From Alphaproteobacteria bacterium (GTDB lineage Bacteria > Pseudomonadota > Alphaproteobacteria > UBA6615): a stretch of 64,000 bases of DNA. How positions within the stretch are numbered: position 1 is the first letter of the stretch; every line of letters begins with the position of its first letter. The DNA lies in assembly GCA_039980135.1 (NCBI GenBank), contig JBDXCV010000013.1, forward strand, positions 1-64,000, in the 5' to 3' direction. Positions 25,908 through 34,894 of the stretch are shown here, piece after piece. The position numbers and the translations under genes were made by a program. The notes beneath the pieces are model-generated. The model ran no database searches and was not told the DNA's origin. It worked only from the letters and a program-made list of their open reading frames with translations.

Positions 25908-27161
25908 GTGAACGGATCCATCGAGAATTTACCGCTGTTGATCCTTTTGATCGGCGCGACCGTGGTCGCGGCGATGATTCTGCGTGGTGTTTGCCGCCGG
26001 ATCGGTGTGCCGGCGCTGGTCGCCTATATGCTGCTCGGCGTGGCGGTCCGGTTCCTGGATGTGAATGGCGATCTGCTGTCTGGCGAGGTGATCGCCGTCT
26101 ACGAATTTCTTGGGGGCATCGGAGTCGTCACGTTGTTGTTTCGCGTGGGTCTGGAAGCGGATGCGCGCGACATGCTGCAGCAGTTTCGCCGGGCCGCCTG
26201 GGTCTGGATCGGGAATGTCGCCGCCAGCGGGCTGGCGGGGTTTGCCACGGCCTACTATCTGCTCGGGATTCCGCTAATTCCCAGTCTTTTTGCCGGCGTC
26301 GCCCTTACGGCCACCAGCCTCGGTATTTGCCTGGGTGTCTGGCGTGAGGCCGGACGCCTGCACACACCGTCGGGCGCATTGCTGACAGATGTCGCCGAGC
26401 TGGATGACGTCTCCGGTGTTGTCCTGATGATCCTGTTGATCTCGATCGCGCCGATCCTTTTTTTGGGGAACGGCGACGTCGTTGGTGCACTAGGTCAGGC
26501 GGGGTTCGGTGTGCTGGTCAAGATCGCCGGTTTCGCGGCGGTCTGTATCATTTTCGCCTACTATCTGGAGCGGCCGCTTACCGCCTTTTTCGAGCGCCTC
26601 GAGCCAAGCCCGAGCCCGATGCTCCCGATTGCGGGTATGGTGCTTGTCATTGCTGCCGTGGCGGGGTGGCTCGGGTTTTCGTTGGCCGTCGGGGCGCTGT
26701 TTGCCGGGCTGATCTTCAGCCGCGAGAAGGCCGCGCCACAGGTCGATGAGGCCTTCTCGCCGCTCTATGATTTCTTCTCGCCCTTCTTCTTCGTAAGCAT
26801 CGGCCTCTTGTTCGAGCCCGGCCTTTTGATCGCCGGGCTGGCAATCGGCGCGCCGCTCCTCGTGGCGGGGGTCTTCGGCAAGGTTGCGGGAACCGTCATA
26901 CCGGCGCTGTCGATGACGAGCCTGATGGGCGGGCTCATTCTCGGGGTGAGCATGGTGCCGCGCGCAGAAATCGCGTTGGTTATCGCCTTCGAAGGACGCC
27001 GATTGGGAGACTGGGCGATGCCGCCCGAATTGTTTGCGGGGATAGTGTTGGTCAGCCTGACGACATCGCTGGTCACGCCGATCGTCGTTGCCCGTCTGCT
27101 GTCGGGCTGGACGCCCCGCTTGAAGGGGGAATCCGCGCCCGGGGAGCCGCCGACTCCCTAG
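25908..27161 (+). CDS. Cation:proton antiporter (CPA2 family)
   Basis: A 417-residue inner-membrane protein beginning at a GTG (MNGSIENLPLLILLIG), with about 12 hydrophobic segments. Features of the CPA2 exchanger domain include GVVTLLFRVGLEADARDM, ALTATSLGICLGVWR, LTDVAELDDVSGVVLMI with its acidic pair, and SPFFFVSIGLLFEPG. No RCK/TrkA domain follows, so it is a short exchanger. It should swap Na+ or K+ for H+. The cation cannot be told from sequence. Confidence 0.88.
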   Translation: MNGSIENLPLLILLIGATVVAAMILRGVCRRIGVPALVAYMLLGVAVRFLDVNGDLLSGEVIAVYEFLGGIGVVTLLFRVGLEADARDMLQQFRRAAWVWIGNVAASGLAGFATAYYLLGIPLIPSLFAGVALTATSLGICLGVWREAGRLHTPSGALLTDVAELDDVSGVVLMILLISIAPILFLGNGDVVGALGQAGFGVLVKIAGFAAVCIIFAYYLERPLTAFFERLEPSPSPMLPIAGMVLVIAAVAGWLGFSLAVGALFAGLIFSREKAAPQVDEAFSPLYDFFSPFFFVSIGLLFEPGLLIAGLAIGAPLLVAGVFGKVAGTVIPALSMTSLMGGLILGVSMVPRAEIALVIAFEGRRLGDWAMPPELFAGIVLVSLTTSLVTPIVVARLLSGWTPRLKGESAPGEPPTP

Positions 27162-27167
27162 ACGGGT

Positions 27168-30071
27168 CTAACCGATCGCACCGCAGGCATGCGTGATGCC
27201 CGTGCTGATATTCTGGATCAGCGCATAGGACTCGCGCAGCGGCTTGAAGATCGTGATGTGCTCGTCGATATAGCCTTCGCGGCTAAGCTGCGCGTAGGAG
27301 GATGGTTCCCCGTAGTCCTCTGCCGGTCGCTGCGTTGTGGGAATCGGAAAGGCGCGTTCGAGAATGACAAGCGCGTCCGGAATTCCGAGTTGCAGCAATT
27401 CGGCAACGATATCGTCGATCGTGACATTCGGTTCCCGGCTGAACCGCGGTACGCGGGTAACAAGACGGAACATGTGACCGATCAACGCCACGCGGATGGC
27501 GTGCAACAGATCCAGTGTCGCGTCGGAGTCCGGGGTTGTCGTGTTCGCCGCCCTGTCGCCCAGACCGAGTTCATCGAAGGCCGTCCGGCGCGCAATGCTG
27601 TCTTGCAGGAAAAGGCGGAGCATCCGGTTCAGCCGTTCGTGGCGCCGGTTGCGCTGGAGTGTCCCCGCCAGACTTTCCATCGGTTCGCGAAGGCTCGGGT
27701 CGCCGCTGGCCTGCGCGCGCAACAGCCATGCCACGGGGTCGAAGAGGCCGACATAGGCACGGAAGGCGTCGAGCGAACCATAGCTGTCGGCCCGGTGGGC
27801 GAGGTCCACGAGGCTCCGCAGACGAGATGACTGCTCGTAAACTGCGTGAAACCGTTCCGGATCGATATTGATCGCGCCCCCGAGGCCGCCGACGGAATTT
27901 GCGAGATAGCCGAGCTGCTGCAGGATTCCATTGTTGGGGATGGCCCGGATCTGCGAGGGATGTGCGGAATCGGCGGGCCGCTGGCCTTCATGGGCGCGTT
28001 TCGTCGGGCGGGATCCGGAGGTGGGGAGCAGATTGGTCGCGAAGGTGCCGAGGAGAGCGGCGTAGTCCGGATCCTCGACCAAACGGTCGTGGAAATTCTT
28101 CACCGCGAGGAAAAACTCGAGCGAAAAGTCTGTATCCGCATAGAAACGGTCTTCGGTCGCTTTTGCTGGCCCTCCGGTATCGAACCGCTGTTCAACCAGG
28201 CGGCTGAGTGTCGCGAAGGCGATATCCGGATTTACGAAGAAGACATATCCATCGCCGCCCTGAAAACTGAGTTCCTGCTTGGAGTTGAGGCCGGCGTTGG
28301 CGAAAACGGACCGGCTGAATGGGGTGTCGACATAGTCGAGGCGGTCGGCGAACGAGGCCGGGTGGGCGCCGCGACCGACGGACTCGCCATGGGTGTCGAA
28401 GATGACGACCTCGATATCCGTTAATCCGGCATGGGCGAGCGCGTCCGCGAGCTTGATGCGGAACCTTTCGATGGCCAGCGAGGCCGCGATCTGCCCCATG
28501 AAGCGGCCTGCGTCGGAGAATCCGGTCTGTACGCACAGGCGTTTTCGAGACTGGATATAGGTCCGATAATGTTTGTTCTCGACGAGCTCGGCGATCATGT
28601 CGTGACCGTGTTCGAGCGCGTGAGGTGTTTCAAACAGGGGGGAGATGTCGAGCCTGTCTTCGATGCCAAACAGGCGCGCGAAGTACAGCGCCGTAAGGAC
28701 TTCGAACGGTGATTCACATTCGGCGATGAGCAACCGGATGGGGGTCTCGGAATCGATATGCTTGAGGATCTGCGAGGCGATCATGAACAGTCGCCGCGCC
28801 GACGCGGATTCCGAAACGACATCGCCGAAGTTGCTGGTGACGGGCGTTGTATCGGCGATCAGTTCGTTAAGTGCGCGCATGTGTGAGCGCCGCGTGGCCG
28901 AGACATTCGGTGAATGTTCGAGACCCACATCCCGCCGGATCGCGTTGACCAGCTGGGATGCGTTCAGGCGGAGATGTACGTGTGCGGCGCCGAGACCGCT
29001 GGTGGCAACGAGCGCGCGCAGAATGGCGACCGAACCGGACAATGCGTCGGGTGCGATGACCACGGCGCGGTCGAGGGGTGTGAGTAGAGATACCGCGCTC
29101 GTCTGGCGTGTTTCGCTCCGCGACGCGATATGGCGGTTGAAGCGCTGGACCGCGTCGCCGTCCATTGCATCCGCGTTGAGGATATCCAGATCGGCGATGA
29201 TCAGATCGTGCAGTCCGCCAAGGCGTGCTGCCACCAGTTCGATCTGGGCGCGGAATTCGTCACCCGGATCGGCGGAATTCGAGATTTCGTGATTGATGGC
29301 GTTGGTCCGGTCGATCAGGAAATCCACCTGGTCGAGCTCGCTTCGAAGACGCGCGGACATGGTATCGGACCACCCGATGTCGGCGCGACCATCGAGGTCA
29401 TAGCCTACCCAACTGGCGAGGGTCGCGATCTCGGGCACGAGTTCGCGCCATTCGTCGGGATAGGCTGTGCGGGCCACGTCGAGAATAATGGCGTGAATCC
29501 GGCCGCGGGCGTGACGGGCGTTCGCGATCGCTCGCGCGGCGAAATCTTCTTCGAGGCGCAAGTCGATGGGTTCGGGCGGGCCGAACAATCCGCCGTCGGA
29601 CAGTTGCTGGACCGTGTGCTCTTGCGTGTCCCGGTTGCCGGCGAGATCGGCCAGCGCGGACATGGCCTCGCGCGACATGGAAAATGTCGGATGTGCGGTA
29701 AAGACGATGCCGAACGTGGCGCGCTCGACACGTTTTCTGAATTCGTCGAACGGGACGGTGCGACCCTCACGATCCCGGACCATCGCCTCGAACAGGGTGT
29801 GCAGGCGCGAAGTGTTTTCTTCCGGCTGTATCTCGCCGAGATAGTCACCCAGGCGATCGGCGCGAATTTGAAACGCATCGCGGGTCAGGCTATCGATCGC
29901 GGCTCCGATTTCCGAGAGCGTGATGTCGCCGCGGTCCAGCATCCGGGTGATTTCGTCGGAGATTGTCTGAACATGGTTTGCGAGAGGCTCGTCCTTTGCC
30001 GCGTGACGGTACGCTCCATAGAGGATGGAGAGTTGGGCGGAGAGATCCTGTGTCGAATGGCCGTCGTTCAT
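27168..30071 (-). CDS. Phosphoenolpyruvate carboxylase-like protein with altered catalytic motifs
   Basis: A 967-residue protein whose ATG overlaps the stop of the cystathionine lyase gene by four bases. The length and overall layout fit PEP carboxylase. FTAHPTF keeps the catalytic His (residue 127), but other signatures differ. GGDRDGN reads GYDLDGR (223-229). The GYSDSxKDxG loop reads GFSDAGRFMG (517-526), with Lys replaced by Arg. FHGRGGSIGRGG reads FDTHGESVGRGA (558-569), losing the first Arg and keeping the second. The C-terminal RNTG is absent (the protein ends CGAIG). It may have lost or changed carboxylation activity; it could be a scaffold, a regulator or an enzyme of different specificity. 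Confidence 0.82.
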   Translation of the reverse strand: MNDGHSTQDLSAQLSILYGAYRHAAKDEPLANHVQTISDEITRMLDRGDITLSEIGAAIDSLTRDAFQIRADRLGDYLGEIQPEENTSRLHTLFEAMVRDREGRTVPFDEFRKRVERATFGIVFTAHPTFSMSREAMSALADLAGNRDTQEHTVQQLSDGGLFGPPEPIDLRLEEDFAARAIANARHARGRIHAIILDVARTAYPDEWRELVPEIATLASWVGYDLDGRADIGWSDTMSARLRSELDQVDFLIDRTNAINHEISNSADPGDEFRAQIELVAARLGGLHDLIIADLDILNADAMDGDAVQRFNRHIASRSETRQTSAVSLLTPLDRAVVIAPDALSGSVAILRALVATSGLGAAHVHLRLNASQLVNAIRRDVGLEHSPNVSATRRSHMRALNELIADTTPVTSNFGDVVSESASARRLFMIASQILKHIDSETPIRLLIAECESPFEVLTALYFARLFGIEDRLDISPLFETPHALEHGHDMIAELVENKHYRTYIQSRKRLCVQTGFSDAGRFMGQIAASLAIERFRIKLADALAHAGLTDIEVVIFDTHGESVGRGAHPASFADRLDYVDTPFSRSVFANAGLNSKQELSFQGGDGYVFFVNPDIAFATLSRLVEQRFDTGGPAKATEDRFYADTDFSLEFFLAVKNFHDRLVEDPDYAALLGTFATNLLPTSGSRPTKRAHEGQRPADSAHPSQIRAIPNNGILQQLGYLANSVGGLGGAINIDPERFHAVYEQSSRLRSLVDLAHRADSYGSLDAFRAYVGLFDPVAWLLRAQASGDPSLREPMESLAGTLQRNRRHERLNRMLRLFLQDSIARRTAFDELGLGDRAANTTTPDSDATLDLLHAIRVALIGHMFRLVTRVPRFSREPNVTIDDIVAELLQLGIPDALVILERAFPIPTTQRPAEDYGEPSSYAQLSREGYIDEHITIFKPLRESYALIQNISTGITHACGAIG

Positions 30072-31246
30072 CCGGCGGCCGCCGCCAGACGGTCGAGGCC
30101 GGCTTCCAGATCCGCAATCAGATCGTCGGGGTGTTCGAGGCCCACATGCAGCCGGAGCAAGGTCCCGGTCGATTCCCATTCGGTTGCAGTCCGGATCGGT
30201 TTCGAGGGGAGGATCAGTGACTCATAGCCACCCCAACTGGCGCCCATCGCGAAGAGTTCCATGCCGTCGAGCATGGCCGCCAGTGCCGCATCGTCGTGAT
30301 GCTTGTCGAGGGTCAGGCCGAACAGGCCACATGCGCCCTCGAAATCCCGCTTCCAGAGTTCGTGGCCAGGGTCGTCGGGCAGGGCCGGGAACAGCACGCG
30401 GGTAACTTCCGGACGCGTTTGGAGCCAGTTGGCAACCTTGAGTGCACTCTCTTCATGCTGGCGCAGGCGCACCGCCATGGTGCGCAGGCCGCGCAGCCCG
30501 AGATAGCAATCGTCCGGCGCGGCGTGCTGACCCCAGTAGCGGAAGTTCATCAAGATTTTTTCGTAATGTTCCGCCGTCGTGACGATGATGCCGAGCATCG
30601 CGTCGGAATGGCCGACGATGTATTTGGTCGCGGCATGCACGGAGACATCGACGCCTTTCTCGAACGAGCGGAAGTTCAGCGGGGTGCCCCAGGTGTTGTC
30701 GTTGATGACGACCGCACCGCGTGCATGGGCGGCGGCGGAAATCGCCGGAATATCCTGGACCTCGAATGTCTGGGAGCCGGGGGCTTCGGTCAGCACGACC
30801 TTGGTGTTGTCCTGCAACAGGTCGGCGATGCCGGCACCGATGAGTGGATCGTAGTAGGTGGTCTCGACGCCAAATTTCGCCAGGATGTTGTTGCAAAAAT
30901 TGCGGGTCGGGAAATACGCGCTGTCCGAGACAAGTACATGATCGCCCGCTTCGACAAATGCGGAGATCGCCGTGGTGATGGACGCGAGCCCGGAAGACAC
31001 GGCAATCGCATGATCGCCACCCTCGACAAGTGCCACGGCCTGCTCGAGCGACTTCTGGGTCGGTGTGCCCATGCGCCCATAGGTGATGTGCTTGGTGAAA
31101 TCGCGCGCACGCCACTCGGCCAGGGTCGGGCTGGTTACCGTGGAGGCGTGATAGACCGGCGGATTGACGATCCCGTAATTGTTCTCCGGGTCGCGCCCGC
31201 CGCTGGCAAGCAGCGTCTCCAGGTGAACATTGTCCTTCTTGGTCAT
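30068..31246 (-). CDS. metC: Cystathionine beta-lyase / trans-sulfuration PLP enzyme
   Basis: A 392-residue fold-type I PLP enzyme of the Cys/Met metabolism family. Characteristic blocks are YHASTVTSPT, YGRMGTPTQKSLEQAVA and AVSSGLASITTAI; the PLP Lys is in HAATKYIVGHSDAM. The length and the GRMGTPT block favour cystathionine beta-lyase, which releases homocysteine, pyruvate and ammonia, though related lyases cannot be excluded. The start overlaps the sulfurtransferase stop by four bases and its stop overlaps the PEP-carboxylase-like start by four, so all three are translationally coupled. Confidence 0.9.
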   Translation of the reverse strand: MTKKDNVHLETLLASGGRDPENNYGIVNPPVYHASTVTSPTLAEWRARDFTKHITYGRMGTPTQKSLEQAVALVEGGDHAIAVSSGLASITTAISAFVEAGDHVLVSDSAYFPTRNFCNNILAKFGVETTYYDPLIGAGIADLLQDNTKVVLTEAPGSQTFEVQDIPAISAAAHARGAVVINDNTWGTPLNFRSFEKGVDVSVHAATKYIVGHSDAMLGIIVTTAEHYEKILMNFRYWGQHAAPDDCYLGLRGLRTMAVRLRQHEESALKVANWLQTRPEVTRVLFPALPDDPGHELWKRDFEGACGLFGLTLDKHHDDAALAAMLDGMELFAMGASWGGYESLILPSKPIRTATEWESTGTLLRLHVGLEHPDDLIADLEAGLDRLAAAAG

Positions 31247-32106
31247 GCGGAGCCCTTTTCCTTTACGGTGTCTTCATTGCTGCCCCATTCGGTCCAGGAC
31301 CCGTCGTAGAGGGCCCAATTATCCCGGCCGATCAGATGCATGCCGAGGCCCAGGATGCAGGCGGTGACGCCGGACCCGCAGGTCGTCGCCACGGTGCGAG
31401 AGCCATCGACGCCAGCCCGGTCGAACGCGGCGCGCAGTGTGTCGGCATCGCGGAAGGTGCCGGCTTCAGCGTCGATAATTTCGGCGTAGGGCAGGTTGGT
31501 CGAACCCGGGATGTGGCCGGGTTCGACACCGGGCCGCGCCTCGGGCTGGCTTCCGTCGAACCGATTGGCGGCGCGGGCATCCAGCACGAGGTCTGTTTTG
31601 CTGTTGAGATTGGCTTGAATTTGTTCGATCGAGCGAAGGTTCGTTGCATCCAGTTCCGCATTGAAGCTGGCGGTGGCAAATGTCGGAATATCCGTCGTGA
31701 CGGGGCGCCCATCGGCCTGCCAATTGCGGAATCCACCGGCCATCACGGCGACGTTCTCATGTCCGAAGACCCGGAACATCCACCACACACGCGGCGCACT
31801 AAACAGCCCGTCGGCATCGTAGATGATCACCCGCGTATCATTGGAAATGCCCATGGCTCCGACAGCCGCCGCAAAGTCCGCCGCGCTCGGAAACATATGA
31901 GGGGAAGGAGTCGGGTTGGGGTCGCATATCGTATCGATGTCGAAATGGAGGGTGCCCGGGATGTGCGCCTCGCGATACTCGGCCTTGCCGTCGCGGCCTG
32001 TCGCGGCGAGGTGATAGGAGCCGTCGAGAATTCGCACATTCGGGTCATCCATATGATCGGCGACCCAGGCCGTGTCGACCAATGAATCTGCATTTACATA
32101 TGTCAT
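31243..32106 (-). CDS. sseA: Thiosulfate / 3-mercaptopyruvate sulfurtransferase
   Basis: A 287-residue tandem-rhodanese protein. The inactive first domain covers about residues 1-140. The second carries the active-site loop CGSGVTA, matching the mercaptopyruvate type CG[ST]GVT. Other segments are LVLDARAANRFDG, GHIPGSTNLPYAEI and the C-terminal LYDGSWTEWG. It transfers sulfur from 3-mercaptopyruvate or thiosulfate to thiol acceptors. It lies between the AlaX-like gene (25-base gap) and metC (four-base overlap) in the sulfur amino acid operon. Confidence 0.93.
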   Translation of the reverse strand: MTYVNADSLVDTAWVADHMDDPNVRILDGSYHLAATGRDGKAEYREAHIPGTLHFDIDTICDPNPTPSPHMFPSAADFAAAVGAMGISNDTRVIIYDADGLFSAPRVWWMFRVFGHENVAVMAGGFRNWQADGRPVTTDIPTFATASFNAELDATNLRSIEQIQANLNSKTDLVLDARAANRFDGSQPEARPGVEPGHIPGSTNLPYAEIIDAEAGTFRDADTLRAAFDRAGVDGSRTVATTCGSGVTACILGLGMHLIGRDNWALYDGSWTEWGSNEDTVKEKGSA

Positions 32107-32131
32107 AAGAAACTCTCCTTATGTCGCTCTG

Positions 32132-32884
32132 TTACGAGTCATTCAGTGCGATCGCAACGCGCCGGTTCTGGCGACCCTTGCTTTCGATTTTGGTGACCGT
32201 GACGGCACCGATCTCGGACGTGTTCGCGACATGGGTGCCACCGCAGGGTTGCAGGTCCTGGCCCGCAATACGGATCAATCGGACCCGACCCGCGCCGGTC
32301 GGTGGCTTGACGCTCATGGTCTTTACCAGATCGGGCTGGGCGGCGAGTTCATCGTCGCTGATCCAGTCCTGCTCAACGCCATGGTTGCCGGCGATCAGTT
32401 CATTCAGTTTTGCGGTAATTTCGGCCTTGTCGAGATTGCTCTCCGGAATTGCGAAATCGAGCCGGCCCTTGCCGTCATTCACCTGTCCGCCTGTGACCGG
32501 GTATTCGATGACGGCCGACAGCAGGTGCAGGCAAGTGTGCACCCGCATCATGCGATGACGCCGTTCCCAATCAATTTTCGCCGAGACGTGGGTACCCGGT
32601 TCCGGCGAGACCTGTCCTTCTGCGGGAACATGCACGATCGCATCCGGGCCGCCGTCCTCGTCGCGGCCTTTCACCGTGGTCGCAATTTTGACGCTCGCAC
32701 CATTGGCAAGTTTCAAAACCCCGGAATCTCCAGGCTGGCCGCCGCCGGTCGGATAGAACACCGTTCTGTCGAGAATAATGCCGCCCAAATCATTCACGGC
32801 GACAATGGTGGCCTCGCATTCTTTGGTGTAGGCGTCGTCACGGAAGACCGTGCCCGTCGCGGTGGTGCTCACTTGTCCAGCCAT
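32132..32884 (-). CDS. Alanyl-tRNA editing protein, AlaX-like
   Basis: A 250-residue free-standing relative of the AlaRS editing domain. FYPTGGGQPGDSG is the AlaX N-terminal signature, HTCLH provides the HxxxH zinc ligands, and CGGTHV provides the Cys and His ligands. It should hydrolyse mischarged Ser- or Gly-tRNA-Ala. The ATG at 32884 and a GTG at 32872 are both possible starts; the GTG overlaps the cysK stop (GTGA), which fits the tight coupling of this operon and gives 246 residues. Linking tRNA proofreading to a cysteine synthase operon is unusual. Confidence 0.88.
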   Translation of the reverse strand: MAGQVSTTATGTVFRDDAYTKECEATIVAVNDLGGIILDRTVFYPTGGGQPGDSGVLKLANGASVKIATTVKGRDEDGGPDAIVHVPAEGQVSPEPGTHVSAKIDWERRHRMMRVHTCLHLLSAVIEYPVTGGQVNDGKGRLDFAIPESNLDKAEITAKLNELIAGNHGVEQDWISDDELAAQPDLVKTMSVKPPTGAGRVRLIRIAGQDLQPCGGTHVANTSEIGAVTVTKIESKGRQNRRVAIALNDS

Positions 32885-33873
32885 TCCGGGAACGGCAGAC
32901 CCTTTTCCTTGAGAAACGCCACGTTGAAGATTTTCGAAGCATAGCGATGGGCACCGTCGCACAGGATGGTGACAATGGTATGGCCGGGTCCGAGTTCCTT
33001 GGCCAGGCGGATCGCACCGGCGACATTGATGCCGCTCGAGGTGCCGACGCTAAGCCCTTCCTCGCGGATCAGGTTGTACATGACCGGCAGCGCTTCCTCG
33101 TCGGGGACCTGGAACGGGAAATCGACCGGCGCGCCTTCGAGATTGGCGGTAATCCGGCCCTGACCGATACCCTCGGTAATCGATGAACCCTCGGATTTCA
33201 GCTCACCATTTGCATAGAAGTTGTAGATCGCGGCCCCCATCGGGTCGGCAAGGCCGATCTTGACGTCTGCATTGCGGCTTTTCAGGTACATCCCGACGCC
33301 GGCAAGGGTGCCGCCGGTCCCCACCGCGCAGATGAAGCCGTCGAGCTTGCCTTCGGTCTGGTCCCAGATTTCGGGGCCCGTGGTGTCGAAATGGCCCTGT
33401 CGGTTCGCGACATTGTCGAACTGGTTGGCCCAGATCGCGCCGTTTTCTTCCTTGGCGGCGAGCTCGTCGGCCAGGCGTCCCGACTGCTTGATGTAGTTGT
33501 TGGGATCCTTGTACGGGACGGCAGGCACCTCGATGAGCTCGGCGCCGGCCTGGCGAAGCGCATCCTTCTTTTCCTGGGTCTGGGTCTCGGGAATGACGAT
33601 CACTGTCCGGTAGCCGCGGGCGTTGGCGACATGTGCCAGCCCGATGCCGGTGTTGCCGGCCGTTCCTTCGACGATAACACCGCCCGGTTTCAGCAGACCC
33701 TTTGCCTCGGCATCCTTCACAATCGCGAGCGCGGCGCGGTCCTTGACGGAGCCAGCGGGGTTCAGAAATTCGGCCTTTCCCAGGATGGTGCAGCCGGTCT
33801 CTTCCGAGGCCCGACGCAACTTGATCAGCGGCGTATTGCCGACCGCTTCTATGAAACCGTCGCGAACGTTCAT
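32869..33873 (-). CDS. cysK: Cysteine synthase A (O-acetylserine sulfhydrylase)
   Basis: A 334-residue fold-type II PLP enzyme. The N-terminus IEAVGNTPLIKLRRASE is diagnostic, and the PLP Lys is in NPAGSVKDRAA. Phosphate-binding GTAGNTGIG and substrate loop GTGGTLAGVG follow, and the C-terminal SSGINVAGAI is also typical. It makes cysteine from O-acetylserine and sulfide in the cytoplasm. The start at 33873 (MNVRDGFIEAVG) is chosen because residues upstream do not resemble the family. It is the first gene of a five-gene minus-strand operon. No riboswitch or clear regulator site was seen in the 215-base gap upstream. Confidence 0.94.
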   Translation of the reverse strand: MNVRDGFIEAVGNTPLIKLRRASEETGCTILGKAEFLNPAGSVKDRAALAIVKDAEAKGLLKPGGVIVEGTAGNTGIGLAHVANARGYRTVIVIPETQTQEKKDALRQAGAELIEVPAVPYKDPNNYIKQSGRLADELAAKEENGAIWANQFDNVANRQGHFDTTGPEIWDQTEGKLDGFICAVGTGGTLAGVGMYLKSRNADVKIGLADPMGAAIYNFYANGELKSEGSSITEGIGQGRITANLEGAPVDFPFQVPDEEALPVMYNLIREEGLSVGTSSGINVAGAIRLAKELGPGHTIVTILCDGAHRYASKIFNVAFLKEKGLPFPEWLDK

Positions 33874-34088
33874 TTCACTGCCTTTTGTGTGTGATTCCAG
33901 GGAAAGTACGCTTGGCGGGAATGTAGCTGCCGGCCCTTGACCCTGCAAGCGCCCGGGCGAGAGATTGGCCGGATGTCCGACCAACATGCGGGCTTGATTG
34001 TTGGCGCGTGCGGGCGAATAACAGGGTGGGTTCAGGCGCCGGGATCGTCCCGGCGTGGTGCGGCCGCAGATTGTCGTTGGGGGATGAG

Positions 34089-34886
34089 ATGGAGCTGGGA
34101 CTTTCGGGTAAACGTGCGCTGGTGTCGGGCTCGACCCTGGGGATCGGCCGGGCCATTGCGGAATCGCTGGCAAAGGAAGGCGCGTCGGTGATTGTCAACG
34201 GCCGCGATGCGGGCCGTGTCGAGGCGGCAGTGGCCGAGATTTCCCGCCTCGGGTCGGCGGCGGGTTTCGCGGCCGATCTTTCGACGGCAAAGGGCGCGCA
34301 GGACCTCGCGACGTTTGCGACCGAGGGCGGCGCGATCGACATTTTGGTGAACAATGCGGGCATGTTCACCGTCAACGAGTTCTTCGATATCGAGGACGCC
34401 GACTGGCAGGCAATGTTCGACCTCAATGTGATGAGCGCTGTTCGTCTGTCGCGGGCGCTGATGCCCGCGATGCTGGAGCGCGGTTGGGGGCGGGTGTTGT
34501 TCATCGGGTCGGACCAGAGCTCGAAACCCAACCCGTCGATGGCCCATTATGCGATGACCAAGACCGCGCTCGTGTCTATTGCCCGCAGCCTGGCGGAGCG
34601 CACACGGGAGACCGGGGTCACGGTCAATACACTGCAGGTTGCCCCGACATGGACAGACGGTGTGGAGGCCTTCATGCAGCAGATGGCCGAGATCGAGGAC
34701 ACGACACCTGAAGAAATGAGCAAGGGTTATTTCGCCGAGGGGGAGGGGCAAACATCGCTACTCCAGCGCTGGGCGCGCCCGGAAGAGATTGCCGCCGTTG
34801 CGACGTTCCTGTGTTCACCTCAGGCGTCTGCCATCAACGGCAGTGCGCCCCGCGCCGACGGCGGGATGGTGCGTTCGCTTTTCTAG
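34089..34886 (+). CDS. SDR family oxidoreductase
   Basis: A 265-residue Rossmann-fold protein starting MELGLSGKRALVSG. The cofactor motif GSTLGIGRA, the NNAG segment (VNNAGMF), the catalytic Ser region (FIGSDQSSK) and an intact YAMTK are present, so it should be a working NAD(P)-dependent dehydrogenase or reductase. The C-terminus SAINGSAPRADGGMVRSLF is typical for 3-oxoacyl-ACP-reductase-like SDRs. It is divergent from cysK, with no partner to indicate the substrate. Confidence 0.9.
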   Translation: MELGLSGKRALVSGSTLGIGRAIAESLAKEGASVIVNGRDAGRVEAAVAEISRLGSAAGFAADLSTAKGAQDLATFATEGGAIDILVNNAGMFTVNEFFDIEDADWQAMFDLNVMSAVRLSRALMPAMLERGWGRVLFIGSDQSSKPNPSMAHYAMTKTALVSIARSLAERTRETGVTVNTLQVAPTWTDGVEAFMQQMAEIEDTTPEEMSKGYFAEGEGQTSLLQRWARPEEIAAVATFLCSPQASAINGSAPRADGGMVRSLF

Positions 34887-34894
34887 GGGCCAGA

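Noticed and set aside
33874-34088. A possible riboswitch upstream of cysK
   Set aside because: No SAM- or T-box-like conserved core or terminator/anti-terminator pair could be recognised by eye.
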